Assembly: GCA_002383325.1 (NCBI GenBank)
Contig: DFYJ01000001.1
Location: forward strand, 8,739 to 21,095
Length of the DNA stretch: 12,357 bases
Source of the DNA: Candidatus Aminicenantes bacterium UBA4085
GTDB taxonomy: Bacteria; Acidobacteriota; Aminicenantia; Aminicenantales; UBA4085
Direction of reading: 5' to 3'
The position numbers were made by a program, and so were the translations under genes. Below are positions 1 to 6,741 of this stretch, in pieces; within the stretch, counting starts at the first letter, position 1; every line of letters starts with the position of its first letter. Below the pieces are notes generated by a model that saw only the letters and a list, made by a program, of their open reading frames with translations, was not told the origin of the DNA and made no database searches.

Positions 1-1077
1 GAAGCCGCCCTCCGCCACGACGGCGCTTTCGGCCTCCGGGTAGGACGTCAGCCCGGCATCGAAATCATAGTCCAGCCGGACGAATTCCGCCAGATAGAAA
101 GAGACGCCCCCTCCGACTGAGGCTTCCAGAAAGTAGAGCACGTCGGTGTAGGCGGAGAAGACGTTGTCGCGGCCGAAGCGGGCCCGTAGGCCGAAGCGGC
201 CGAAGCGGGCCGACACGTTGGCGCTCCCGACGAAGCCGGAGAACGAGGCCTGCCCCTCCGCCTCCGGCCGGAACTGCTTGTAGCCGAGGCTGAGCAAGCC
301 CTCGATCGAGGCCCCGACGGGAAAGCGAAGGCCGGCATAGATCCGGCGGCCCGTCGCGTTCCGCCAGGCCATGGCCGGTGACTGGAAAGCGTAGTCCGTC
401 GCCTCGAAGCCCAGGAACAGGTAGCCCTGGTAAAACGCCCGGTAATTGATCTCGGCCCGGCCGCCCATCTCGGTCCGGTTGAGGGCATCCGACAGCGTCA
501 CGCCCTCCGGATCCGGGCTGTAAGCCTCGTAACTGACGTCGTGGCGGAAGGCGCTCAGTCCGAAGACCGTCCGGTTGGCCGTCTCGAAGGACAAGCCGGC
601 GTCCCAGCCCCGGCTGCTGTCGGTCACCAGGGCGCCGACCTCGGACGACAGCCGGCGGCGATGGGACTCGTCGCGGTATTCGCCGGTCAGGACAAAGCGG
701 GACAAGAGCAGAGCCTTGAGCCCGCCGGTCCAGCTGAAATCGAACGAGCGCCGGGTCGGCTCATGGACATAGTAGGTGTACTCGGGATTCGCGGAGCCGA
801 AGAGCAGGATGGTGCCGCCCACGGGCAGGTAGATCCGCAGATCCGGCGAAAACGTTCCGGTGTAGTCGGGCTTCGGCGCGCTCTCGAAAAAGACGTTGTC
901 GTCGTAGCCGACGTTGCGCAGGCTGAGGCCGGGGAAGAGGCGGAAGGGACCCAAAGTCCAGGGGGCCTTCATCGTGACCGACTCCCACTCGTCCCGGAAG
1001 GAGACATAGGTCTGGGCCGGGAGGAGCGAAGCGGTCAGCGCCAGTAGGACGGCGGCCGCGGCCGGGATCTTGCTCAT
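1..1077 (-). CDS. Outer-membrane beta-barrel protein, C-terminus beyond window edge (partial)
   Basis: The frame is open from an ATG at 1077 to base 1 (359 codons) with no stop, so the C-terminus lies outside the window. Residues 1-22 are a signal peptide: a single Lys at 3, a hydrophobic Ala/Leu core, and likely cleavage near the LLPAQ at 18-22. The mature part alternates polar and hydrophobic residues, is rich in Tyr, Phe, Gly and Arg, and has no cytoplasmic-type helices, as expected for a porin-like barrel. The segment around 47-66, with GYDDNVFFES, resembles the N-terminus of the BBP2-type putative beta-barrel porins often found in exopolysaccharide loci. It starts 19 bases after the flavoprotein gene and is the last operon gene visible. 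Inference: it may carry polymer across the outer membrane or anchor the machinery. No Shine-Dalgarno sequence precedes the ATG; the upstream bases are pyrimidine-rich. The barrel class is well supported, the export role is not. Confidence 0.8.
   Translation of the reverse strand, partial: MSKIPAAAAVLLALTASLLPAQTYVSFRDEWESVTMKAPWTLGPFRLFPGLSLRNVGYDDNVFFESAPKPDYTGTFSPDLRIYLPVGGTILLFGSANPEYTYYVHEPTRRSFDFSWTGGLKALLLSRFVLTGEYRDESHRRRLSSEVGALVTDSSRGWDAGLSFETANRTVFGLSAFRHDVSYEAYSPDPEGVTLSDALNRTEMGGRAEINYRAFYQGYLFLGFEATDYAFQSPAMAWRNATGRRIYAGLRFPVGASIEGLLSLGYKQFRPEAEGQASFSGFVGSANVSARFGRFGLRARFGRDNVFSAYTDVLYFLEASVGGGVSFYLAEFVRLDYDFDAGLTSYPEAESAVVAEGGF
171..210 (-). repeat. Three copies of an 11-base direct repeat inside the beta-barrel gene
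   Basis: GGCCGAAGCGG occurs at 171-181, 189-199 and 198-208 on the plus strand. In the coding frame it gives the repeated Arg-Phe-Gly pattern near residues 290-303 of the barrel protein. This is most simply a duplicated beta-strand motif plus biased codon use, not a regulatory repeat. Confidence 0.5.
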
Positions 1078-1096
1078 GGAGGAGGAGGGGCCCCGC

Positions 1097-2320
1097 TCAG
1101 GACCAGATTCCCTTCAAGGGGCCGGGCGGGAGCCCGACTTCGCGGAAGATGCGGAAGATGGGCGCCTTGCGCAGCAGGTCCAGGATCAGGCCGCTTTGCC
1201 AATCGAAGTCGCCCTTGGCCCGGATGAGGGGGATGACCCCGTCCCGCCGGGCTACATCCATCAGCTTCTCGATGTGGGCGTCATCCAGGACGGCCAAGGC
1301 CCGCCGGGCGTAGGCTCCGACCTCGATCTCCCGCTTCAGGACGGCCCGCCAGAGCCGATCATATTCGGCATAGGCCGTGGAGCCCTGGGTGCCGGAGCGG
1401 AAGGCCTTGAGGATGACGTCCGAAGCCACCCGGGCCCCGATCAGCCCGAAGGCGATGCCGCCCCCGGTCGTGGTCTTGACCTGGCCGGCGGCCTCCCCCA
1501 CGACCAACACCCGCGGGCCGGCGCTTCGCGGGGCCAGGCCCTGGGCGATGGGCTTGAGGCGAAGATCCTTCTTGTCGGGTCGGGGGCCGTCGGGCCGGAG
1601 ATGCTTCAGGAGACGCAGGAAAGGCTCCTGGGGATCCTGGTCGGTGATGAGGCCGGCCTTCATCCGGCCCGGCTCGGTCGGGATGGCCCAGCCGAAGGCG
1701 CCGGGCGCGATCTCCCGGCCGATGTACATGGACGGGGCCATGTCCACCGGCGCCTCGGTCTCCCATTGCAGGGCGGAGAGATGATGAGCCGGGGCGGCCA
1801 GGCCCAGCTCGCTCTGGAGCCGGCTTTGAATCCCCGTGGCCAGGATGAGAACCGAGGCCTGGAGAGCGCACGGTTCTCCGTCCGGCCCTCGCGTCCGCAG
1901 GCGGACGCTGTCGTCGGAGACGGCCGCTTGCAGGACCTTGACGCCGGTCCTGATCTCGGCCCCGGCGGCGGAAGCGGCCCGACCCAGGTTGCGGTCGAAC
2001 CGCCCCCGGTCGACGATCCGGGCGAAGGAGGAGGGATGCTCGTAGATCAGCGGCCGCCCGGCCGGGCCGATCAGAGTCATGCTCCGCAACTCCCGCAGAA
2101 CGGCGGATTCGGGCAGGTCAAACTCGCCGAAGACGTCGCGTCCGATGATGCCGCTGCAGACGATATCGGCGCCGATCTCGGGCTTGGCTTCCAGCAGGAC
2201 GACCCGCAGGCCTCCGGCGGCCAGCTGGCGGGCGGTCTGCAAACCGCTCGGCCCGCCGCCGACAACGGCCACATCGCAGGTCAAAGCGCCTCGGTAGACA
2301 TAAATTTTCTTGCCGCTCAT
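1097..2320 (-). CDS. Geranylgeranyl reductase family FAD-dependent oxidoreductase
   Basis: This is a 407-residue flavoprotein counted from the ATG at 2320. The Rossmann FAD motif DVAVVGGGPSG is at 16-26, with an acidic ribose-binding position in LLEAK (42-46). The CSGIIG segment at 55-60 matches the family's Cys-x-Gly region, and DRGRFDR lies at 104-110. A GAFGWAIP segment (207-214) matches the family's substrate-side motif. The second FAD motif, VVGEAAG followed by TTGGGI, is at 273-289. Together these are typical of the GGR family, which reduces isoprenoid double bonds of archaeal lipids, chlorophyll precursors or menaquinone side chains. The substrate here is unknown; its place after the polyprenyl-phosphate sugar transferase suggests an isoprenoid (inference). 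The frame stays open upstream to 2407, but that start would overlap the preceding gene. A TTG at 2284 (residue 13) is an alternative that gives the usual short family N-terminus and has GAGG upstream; it is favoured if the internal promoter is active. Confidence 0.85.
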   Translation of the reverse strand: MSGKKIYVYRGALTCDVAVVGGGPSGLQTARQLAAGGLRVVLLEAKPEIGADIVCSGIIGRDVFGEFDLPESAVLRELRSMTLIGPAGRPLIYEHPSSFARIVDRGRFDRNLGRAASAAGAEIRTGVKVLQAAVSDDSVRLRTRGPDGEPCALQASVLILATGIQSRLQSELGLAAPAHHLSALQWETEAPVDMAPSMYIGREIAPGAFGWAIPTEPGRMKAGLITDQDPQEPFLRLLKHLRPDGPRPDKKDLRLKPIAQGLAPRSAGPRVLVVGEAAGQVKTTTGGGIAFGLIGARVASDVILKAFRSGTQGSTAYAEYDRLWRAVLKREIEVGAYARRALAVLDDAHIEKLMDVARRDGVIPLIRAKGDFDWQSGLILDLLRKAPIFRIFREVGLPPGPLKGIWS

Positions 2321-2347
2321 TATAGGCCGATCGGGTGCGCCGTTCAA
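2319..2347 (-). promoter_or_regulatory. Predicted internal sigma70-type promoter before the flavoprotein gene
   Basis: On the minus strand TTGAAC (2347-2342) is followed after exactly 17 bases by TATAAT (2324-2319). It lies mostly in the only real gap of the operon, 2321-2358, within one of the two AT-rich islands of the window. Transcription would begin near 2311-2313, downstream of the ATG at 2320 and upstream of the TTG at 2284. It would provide the flavoprotein and the beta-barrel with their own transcript. This is a sequence match only. Confidence 0.5.
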
Positions 2348-2358
2348 TGCCGGATGAG

Positions 2359-3006
2359 TCAGAGCTTGGACTGACGCGACTCCCAGCGGCCGCGGAAGGT
2401 GATCCAAAAGGATAGGGCGATCAGACGCAGGTCGAGCCAGAAGCTGCGCCGCTTGATATAGAGACGGTCGACCCGGAATTTCCTCCGCCGCGGCGTCTCG
2501 CCGGGCAGGAAGACCTGGGTCAGCCCGGTCAGCCCGGGCCGGACCCGGATGCGCTCCTCGTAGCCCGGGATGTCCCGGATATCCCGGGCGTCGGAATCTC
2601 CCTGGACCTCCTTCTCGTGGGGCCGCAGAGCCCTCGGTCCGACGAAGCTCATGTCGCCCTTGAAGATGTTGAGGAGCTGGGGCAGTTCGTCCATGGCCGT
2701 GGACCGTAGGATCCGGCCGATCCGGGTGACCCGCGGGTCCGCGGCCACGGCCTGCACGGCCACGCCGGCCTTCTCCGCGTCCGTGATCATCGAGCGGAAC
2801 TTGAGGACATCGAAGGGGCGGCCACGGCGCCCGGCCCTTTCCTGGCGGTAGAAGACCGGGCCCCCATCCTCCAGCTTGATCAGGGCGGCGATGACCAGCC
2901 AGAGCGGCGATGACAGGAGGATGCCTGTTCCCGAGAGGAAAATGTCGAAGGGGCGCTTGAGGAACAGCCCCCGCCGGAAGGCCTGGCCTGCCGTTAGGTC
3001 GCTCAT
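2359..3006 (-). CDS. Polyprenyl-phosphate sugar-1-phosphate transferase (PglC/WcaJ-type, initiating enzyme)
   Basis: This 215-residue protein has the size of the short, PglC-like monotopic phosphoglycosyl transferases, with no extra N-terminal membrane bundle. KRPFDIFLSG at 17-26 opens a hydrophobic membrane segment of about 21-44. It is followed by the family's GGPVFYRQERAGRRGRPF region (48-65) and KFRSM (69-73). The catalytic Asp-Glu pair is at 106-107 in MDELPQLLN, then GDMSFVGPR (117-125) and RPGLTGLTQV (156-165). The family transfers a sugar 1-phosphate from a nucleotide sugar to polyprenyl phosphate at the cytoplasmic membrane face, which is the first step of Wzx/Wzy-type repeat-unit assembly; the sugar cannot be told. 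The start at 3006 overlaps the preceding gene's stop as ATGA, with a strong GGGAGGG-type ribosome binding site just upstream. A longer open frame to 3210 is only coding sequence of the neighbour read in another frame. Confidence 0.92.
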   Translation of the reverse strand: MSDLTAGQAFRRGLFLKRPFDIFLSGTGILLSSPLWLVIAALIKLEDGGPVFYRQERAGRRGRPFDVLKFRSMITDAEKAGVAVQAVAADPRVTRIGRILRSTAMDELPQLLNIFKGDMSFVGPRALRPHEKEVQGDSDARDIRDIPGYEERIRVRPGLTGLTQVFLPGETPRRRKFRVDRLYIKRRSFWLDLRLIALSFWITFRGRWESRQSKL

Positions 3007-4241
3007 GCGCCCTCCCCTTCCCTCCCCGCTTCGCGGCCCGGAAAGAGCCAGCGGTCGTAGGCTGCCAAGACGGCCCGGCGCGAGACGGACGCCTCGGCGT
3101 AGGTCCGGCCCCGTCCGGCCATGTCGTTCCGAGCCCCGGCGTCCCCGGCCAGGCGGCGGAAGGCCGCGGCGATGGCGGCCGGATCGTCGGGCGGGACGCA
3201 GAGGCCGCATCCGGTGTCGCCGATCAGGCCATGGACTTCCGAGTCGGGAGTGGCCAGACCCAGGATGGGGCGACCGGCGGCCATGAAGTTGTAGAGCTTG
3301 GAGGGCACCGACAGCAGCGACTTCTCCTTGTCCAAGGGGACCATCAGCGCGTCAGCGGCCCCCAGCAGGTCGGGCAGGTCGGCATAGGGCTGGAACGGGA
3401 TGAAGACGACATTGCCAACGCTCAGGGCTTTGGCCTTGGCCTCCAGATCGGGCTTCTTCAACCCGTCGCCGACGAGGACCACCCGGATCGCGGGATCGTC
3501 CCGGACCAAAGCCGCCGCATCCAGAATCCGCTCCAAGGTAGCGCAGCTGGAGATGCTGATCGTCCCCGAGTACATGAACACCGTCTTGTCGGCCAAGCCG
3601 AAGCGACGGGCCACGGGATTGTCCTTGGGCCGCGGGCTGAGAAAGTCCGTGTCCACCCAGTTGGGCAGGATCTTGATCTTGCGGTCCGGCACACCCTTGG
3701 CCAGGAGATTGCGGCGGAAGCCTTCGGAGATGACCAGGATCTCCTCCACCCGGCCGTAGATCCATTTCTCGAAAGCTTGGGCGGCGGCGATGAGAAAGGG
3801 ATTCTTCAGGAGGCCGCTTTCGATCGAAAGGTCGGGGTGGATGTCCTGTACGTTCAGGATGACCCTGGCCCCGCGCAGGCGGCGGGCCAGCCAGCCGGTG
3901 ATCCCGAGCTGCAGCGGCGGCAGGCGGAGGAAGACCACGTCGCCCCGCTTGACCCGGGCCAGGTTCAGCCAAGTGGCCAGGGTGTAGACCGTCCAAGCGA
4001 TGAGCCGGCCGATGTGGTGGACGGTGAAGTTCGTCGGGAAGCGGAGGATCTTGAATCCCTCCCGGACTTCGCGGGCAAAGAGACGGCCCTCGTAGCCCGC
4101 GTTCTGGGGCGGCCGGGGCAGAGTCGTCACCACCTCGACCTCCCGCCCGCGGCGGGCCAGATCGCAGGCCAGCTCGTTCATCAGGATCGGGGCGCTGCCG
4201 AACTCGGGCAGGAAATACATGGTGTGGATGTGGATCTTCAT
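3003..4241 (-). CDS. GT4 glycosyltransferase, WbuB/WcaI-like
   Basis: This is a 412-residue cytoplasmic, probably membrane-associated, GT-B enzyme. The N-terminal domain has the glycine-containing acceptor-side loop PEFGSAP (12-18) and helix LACDLARRG, and the NVQDIHPD segment at 130-137 matches the VQDLWP-type signature of the WbuB/WcaI subgroup. The C-terminal nucleotide-sugar domain begins near 218 (TVFMYSGTIS), with VVLVGDG (254-260) and SVPSKLYNFMAAGRP (311-325). In the usual GT4 motif this last region carries a Glu; here the corresponding position is Asn318, a substitution that I recall as typical of WcaI-like members. Donor and linkage cannot be deduced. The start at 4241 shares ATGA with the stop of the polymerase gene and has GGAGGA about nine bases upstream. 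The frame stays open to 4481, but that part lies over the polymerase gene and is rejected. Confidence 0.9.
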   Translation of the reverse strand: MKIHIHTMYFLPEFGSAPILMNELACDLARRGREVEVVTTLPRPPQNAGYEGRLFAREVREGFKILRFPTNFTVHHIGRLIAWTVYTLATWLNLARVKRGDVVFLRLPPLQLGITGWLARRLRGARVILNVQDIHPDLSIESGLLKNPFLIAAAQAFEKWIYGRVEEILVISEGFRRNLLAKGVPDRKIKILPNWVDTDFLSPRPKDNPVARRFGLADKTVFMYSGTISISSCATLERILDAAALVRDDPAIRVVLVGDGLKKPDLEAKAKALSVGNVVFIPFQPYADLPDLLGAADALMVPLDKEKSLLSVPSKLYNFMAAGRPILGLATPDSEVHGLIGDTGCGLCVPPDDPAAIAAAFRRLAGDAGARNDMAGRGRTYAEASVSRRAVLAAYDRWLFPGREAGREGEGA

Positions 4242-5461
4242 GCCGCGCTCTCCTCCGGGATGGACGGCTCCTCGGCCGGCCGGCGGGACATGACGCCGAT
4301 GAAGGCCAAGGCCGGGACGAGGAGCAGCAGATCGACGCCGTAGAACGCTCCGGTCGATTCGAAGAAGCCTCGGGCCGTGAGGAACCCGGCGATGAGGATG
4401 GACTCGAAGAGATAGGCCTTGTCCGGATCCGGCATCAGCCGGGCCCGGCGCAGCAGCCGCGACCGGATGATGACGACCCACAGGCTGATGAAGGTCGCAG
4501 CGAAGAAGAGAGCGCCGAGAAATCCGCCGTGGATGGCGGCGTGCAGGTAGCTGTTGTGCATGTGCTCGGCGTTGAGCAGGATGCGGTCGGCGTTGAAGCC
4601 CCAGCCGAGGAACGGCGACTTGAGGGTCTGGGCCAACCCCTTCTGCCAGGTGTATTGGCGGCCGGTCAGGTCGACCAGCATGTCCATCTGGCCGCGGGCC
4701 CGGAGCTTAAAGCCGGAGAACCAGGCCCCGGCCGCCATCAAGGGGCCGATGAAGAGGTACCTCCAGTCCACTCCCAGCAGGACGACGAGCAGCAAAGCCG
4801 TCACGGCCAGGCCGAGCAGCGAGGTCCGCGACTGGGTTTGCAGGAGTAGAAAAGAGGCGGCGACGGCCATGGGCGGCCAGAGCCAGCGGCTACGCCGCCG
4901 GGAGGTCAGGAAGCGGACGACGCAGACGATGATCACGACCAGGGCGAAGCGGCCGGCCCCGTTCGTCCGCTGGGCCCCCAGGCCGAACGGCAGGGTATAC
5001 TGCTGGACGGGGGGGAGGTTCCCCCACCCGACCCGGAAAGCCTCCGGCAGGATGACCATGGTCAGCAGGAAGAAGAAGGCATAGTTGATCCGCATGACCA
5101 GCCGCAGATAAGCCGCCGCATCGTCCTTCTCCAGGCAATACCAGATGACCAAGAGAGGTGCGGCGTAGAGGCCCAGCCAATACATCGACTCCCCCGGCTC
5201 GGGCGACAGGAGCAGCGAGGACAAAAAACCGATCAGGCAGTAGCCGGAGAGGAAAGCCAGGGGCGTCCCTGCGAAAACAAACTTCGGTCTCCGGGCCAGC
5301 AGCCAGACCAGGCCGAGGTAGGCCGCGGCGATCGGTAAGAAAGCCCGCGCGCCCTGGATGTAATTCACGACGCTCTTGTGCATGAGGACGTAGGTGGTGT
5401 TGTAGAGGCCGGTGAACATTCCGGCCCAGACCAGCCCCCAGAGAAACGCGGCGTAGGTCAT
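4238..5461 (-). CDS. wzy: O-antigen polymerase/ligase-family membrane protein (Wzy-like)
   Basis: This 407-residue polytopic membrane protein has roughly ten hydrophobic segments. It carries the marks of the Wzy_C/O-antigen ligase family: QTQSRTSLLGL at 208-218 inside a membrane helix pair, then a large periplasmic-type loop with TGRQYTWQKGL (266-276), PFLGWGFN (283-290) and HMHNSYLHAAIHGGFLG (300-316). The Arg of the SRT motif and the His of the HNSYL motif are the family's usual conserved residues. The family either polymerises lipid-linked repeat units in the periplasm or ligates glycan to lipid A-core. The initiating transferase, the flippase and several glycosyltransferases in the same operon, with no core genes, favour the polymerase role. 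It overlaps both neighbours through ATGA. The upstream ribosome binding site is weak (GGCGAGGCG), so translation may rely on coupling to the preceding gene. Confidence 0.87.
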   Translation of the reverse strand: MTYAAFLWGLVWAGMFTGLYNTTYVLMHKSVVNYIQGARAFLPIAAAYLGLVWLLARRPKFVFAGTPLAFLSGYCLIGFLSSLLLSPEPGESMYWLGLYAAPLLVIWYCLEKDDAAAYLRLVMRINYAFFFLLTMVILPEAFRVGWGNLPPVQQYTLPFGLGAQRTNGAGRFALVVIIVCVVRFLTSRRRSRWLWPPMAVAASFLLLQTQSRTSLLGLAVTALLLVVLLGVDWRYLFIGPLMAAGAWFSGFKLRARGQMDMLVDLTGRQYTWQKGLAQTLKSPFLGWGFNADRILLNAEHMHNSYLHAAIHGGFLGALFFAATFISLWVVIIRSRLLRRARLMPDPDKAYLFESILIAGFLTARGFFESTGAFYGVDLLLLVPALAFIGVMSRRPAEEPSIPEESAA

Positions 5462-6741
5462 GCTTTCGGCGCCTCGCCTTCGCCCCAGGCATAGCGGTAG
5501 ATGGCCATCATCCTTTCGCCTTCGCGGTCATAGAGGTAGAAGTCTTCCACTCGCCGCCGGGCCGCCCGTCCCAGCCGGTCCCGCAGGCCGGGATCGGAGG
5601 CCAGCCGATCCAGGGCTTCGGCCAAGCGCGAAGCCGTGACCTCGGGTGTGGCCGGCGCGACCTTGATCCCCCAGGCGGGGTCGATGTGCGAGCCGGGCCC
5701 GCCCGAGTCGACGACCACGACGGGCTTGCCGGCCGCCATGGCCTCGACCACGACCGCCCCTCCCCCATCGCGAAAGCTGGGGAAGAGGACGACGTCCGCC
5801 GAAGCCATGGCTTTGAGAAGCTCCGTGCGGGGCAGCCAGTCGATCAGCTCGACTTTGTCCTCGACGCCCGCATCCCGGGCCGCGGCCCGGATGGCCTCCT
5901 CCTCCTCGCCCTTGCCGACAATCTTCATTTCCGCGTCCGGCCGCCGAGCGGCCAGGCGACCGAAGGCTTTGACGCCCAAGGCGAAGCCCTTCAGCCGGTG
6001 CAGCCGCCCGGCCGTCAGGACGCGGAAGGATCCCCGAGGTCCGGGCGCGGCGGCCTGCGCGGCCCGATCGATCAGCTCCAGGTCGCCGGTCGAGATTCCG
6101 TTGACCGGGAAGAAGAACGTCTTGCCCCGGCCCGCGGACGGGATCTTGCTCCGGGTCTCCTCGTTGCAGACCAAGACGGCTTTAGCCCGGCGGAGGCAGC
6201 GGCGCCTGACCCAGTCGCGGCGGCCGACCCATTGGGCCGTCTGGCGGACCCGCTCGGCGAAGCGGCCGTAGGCCGTGTACTCGGCCAGGAGCGGCTGCGG
6301 GGTTCTCTGTCCCCCTCCCACCGGTCCGTGGATGTACGGGACCGGCAGGAAAGCGCCGATCCAGCTTCCCAGCCAGTCGTTGCCGAAAGTCAGGTGATGG
6401 GCCAGATCGAAGCAGGCGGTCCGGTGCAGGCGGCGGGCCAGCCGCCAGGCCGCGATCTGCCAGAGGTAATAGTAGATGCGCTGTCCGAACTCGACCTTGT
6501 AGAGGAGCCCCAGGACGCGGCCGAGATCAAGGAAGTGGAACCGCACGTCCGGATAGGCCCCTTCGGACAGGGCCTTCTCCACGCCTTCGCGGTTGTAAGA
6601 GTGGGTGATGACCTGGACGTCGTGGAAGCGGCGTATCTGACCGACCAGCCGCCATCCGGTGATGTCCTCTCCCGGATGGAGCTGGAGCGAGCTGGTGGGA
6701 TTGCAGGCGTAGGCCGATACGAGAATCCGCTTTTTATTCAT
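5458..6741 (-). CDS. GT4 glycosyltransferase with GPVGGG and D-x7-E motifs
   Basis: This is a 427-residue GT-B enzyme. The N-terminal domain starts ILVSAYACNP (6-15) and reaches HGPVGGGQRTPQP at 138-150, a loop seen in a distinct set of GT4 enzymes. The C-terminal donor domain begins near 239 with FRVLTAGRLHRLKG (239-252), followed by MKIVGKG (272-278) and DWLPRTELL. The EX7E-type site is in PSFRDGGGAVVVEAMAAGKP (321-340); the first acidic residue is Asp325 and the second Glu333, a DGGG form that resembles the HDSGG variant of this subgroup. No signal peptide or membrane helix is evident. It presumably adds one sugar to the lipid-linked repeat unit at the cytoplasmic face; donor unknown. The start at 6741 forms ATGA with the GT2 stop and has GGGGAGAGAGG just upstream. 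The same frame extends to 7176, but that part is the GT2 gene read out of frame. Confidence 0.9.
   Translation of the reverse strand: MNKKRILVSAYACNPTSSLQLHPGEDITGWRLVGQIRRFHDVQVITHSYNREGVEKALSEGAYPDVRFHFLDLGRVLGLLYKVEFGQRIYYYLWQIAAWRLARRLHRTACFDLAHHLTFGNDWLGSWIGAFLPVPYIHGPVGGGQRTPQPLLAEYTAYGRFAERVRQTAQWVGRRDWVRRRCLRRAKAVLVCNEETRSKIPSAGRGKTFFFPVNGISTGDLELIDRAAQAAAPGPRGSFRVLTAGRLHRLKGFALGVKAFGRLAARRPDAEMKIVGKGEEEEAIRAAARDAGVEDKVELIDWLPRTELLKAMASADVVLFPSFRDGGGAVVVEAMAAGKPVVVVDSGGPGSHIDPAWGIKVAPATPEVTASRLAEALDRLASDPGLRDRLGRAARRRVEDFYLYDREGERMMAIYRYAWGEGEAPKA

Noticed and set aside
48..988. Short minus- and plus-strand open frames over the left end
   Set aside because: They are out of frame with the beta-barrel gene, which is open to the window edge and has a signal peptide and barrel-type sequence throughout.
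1070..2374. Long plus-strand open frame (434 codons) opposite the flavoprotein gene
   Set aside because: The minus-strand frame has full family motifs. The plus-strand product is Gly/Asp/Pro/Gln-rich with no motif, as usual for antisense frames in GC-rich DNA.
2321..2407. N-terminal extension of the flavoprotein to an ATG at 2407
   Set aside because: It would overlap the phosphoglycosyl transferase gene by 49 bases, adds residues with no family likeness, and places the FAD motif unusually far from the N-terminus.
3231..4343. Long plus-strand open frame opposite the WbuB-like glycosyltransferase gene
   Set aside because: It is antisense to a well-supported gene and its composition is that of a shadow frame; no domain is recognisable.
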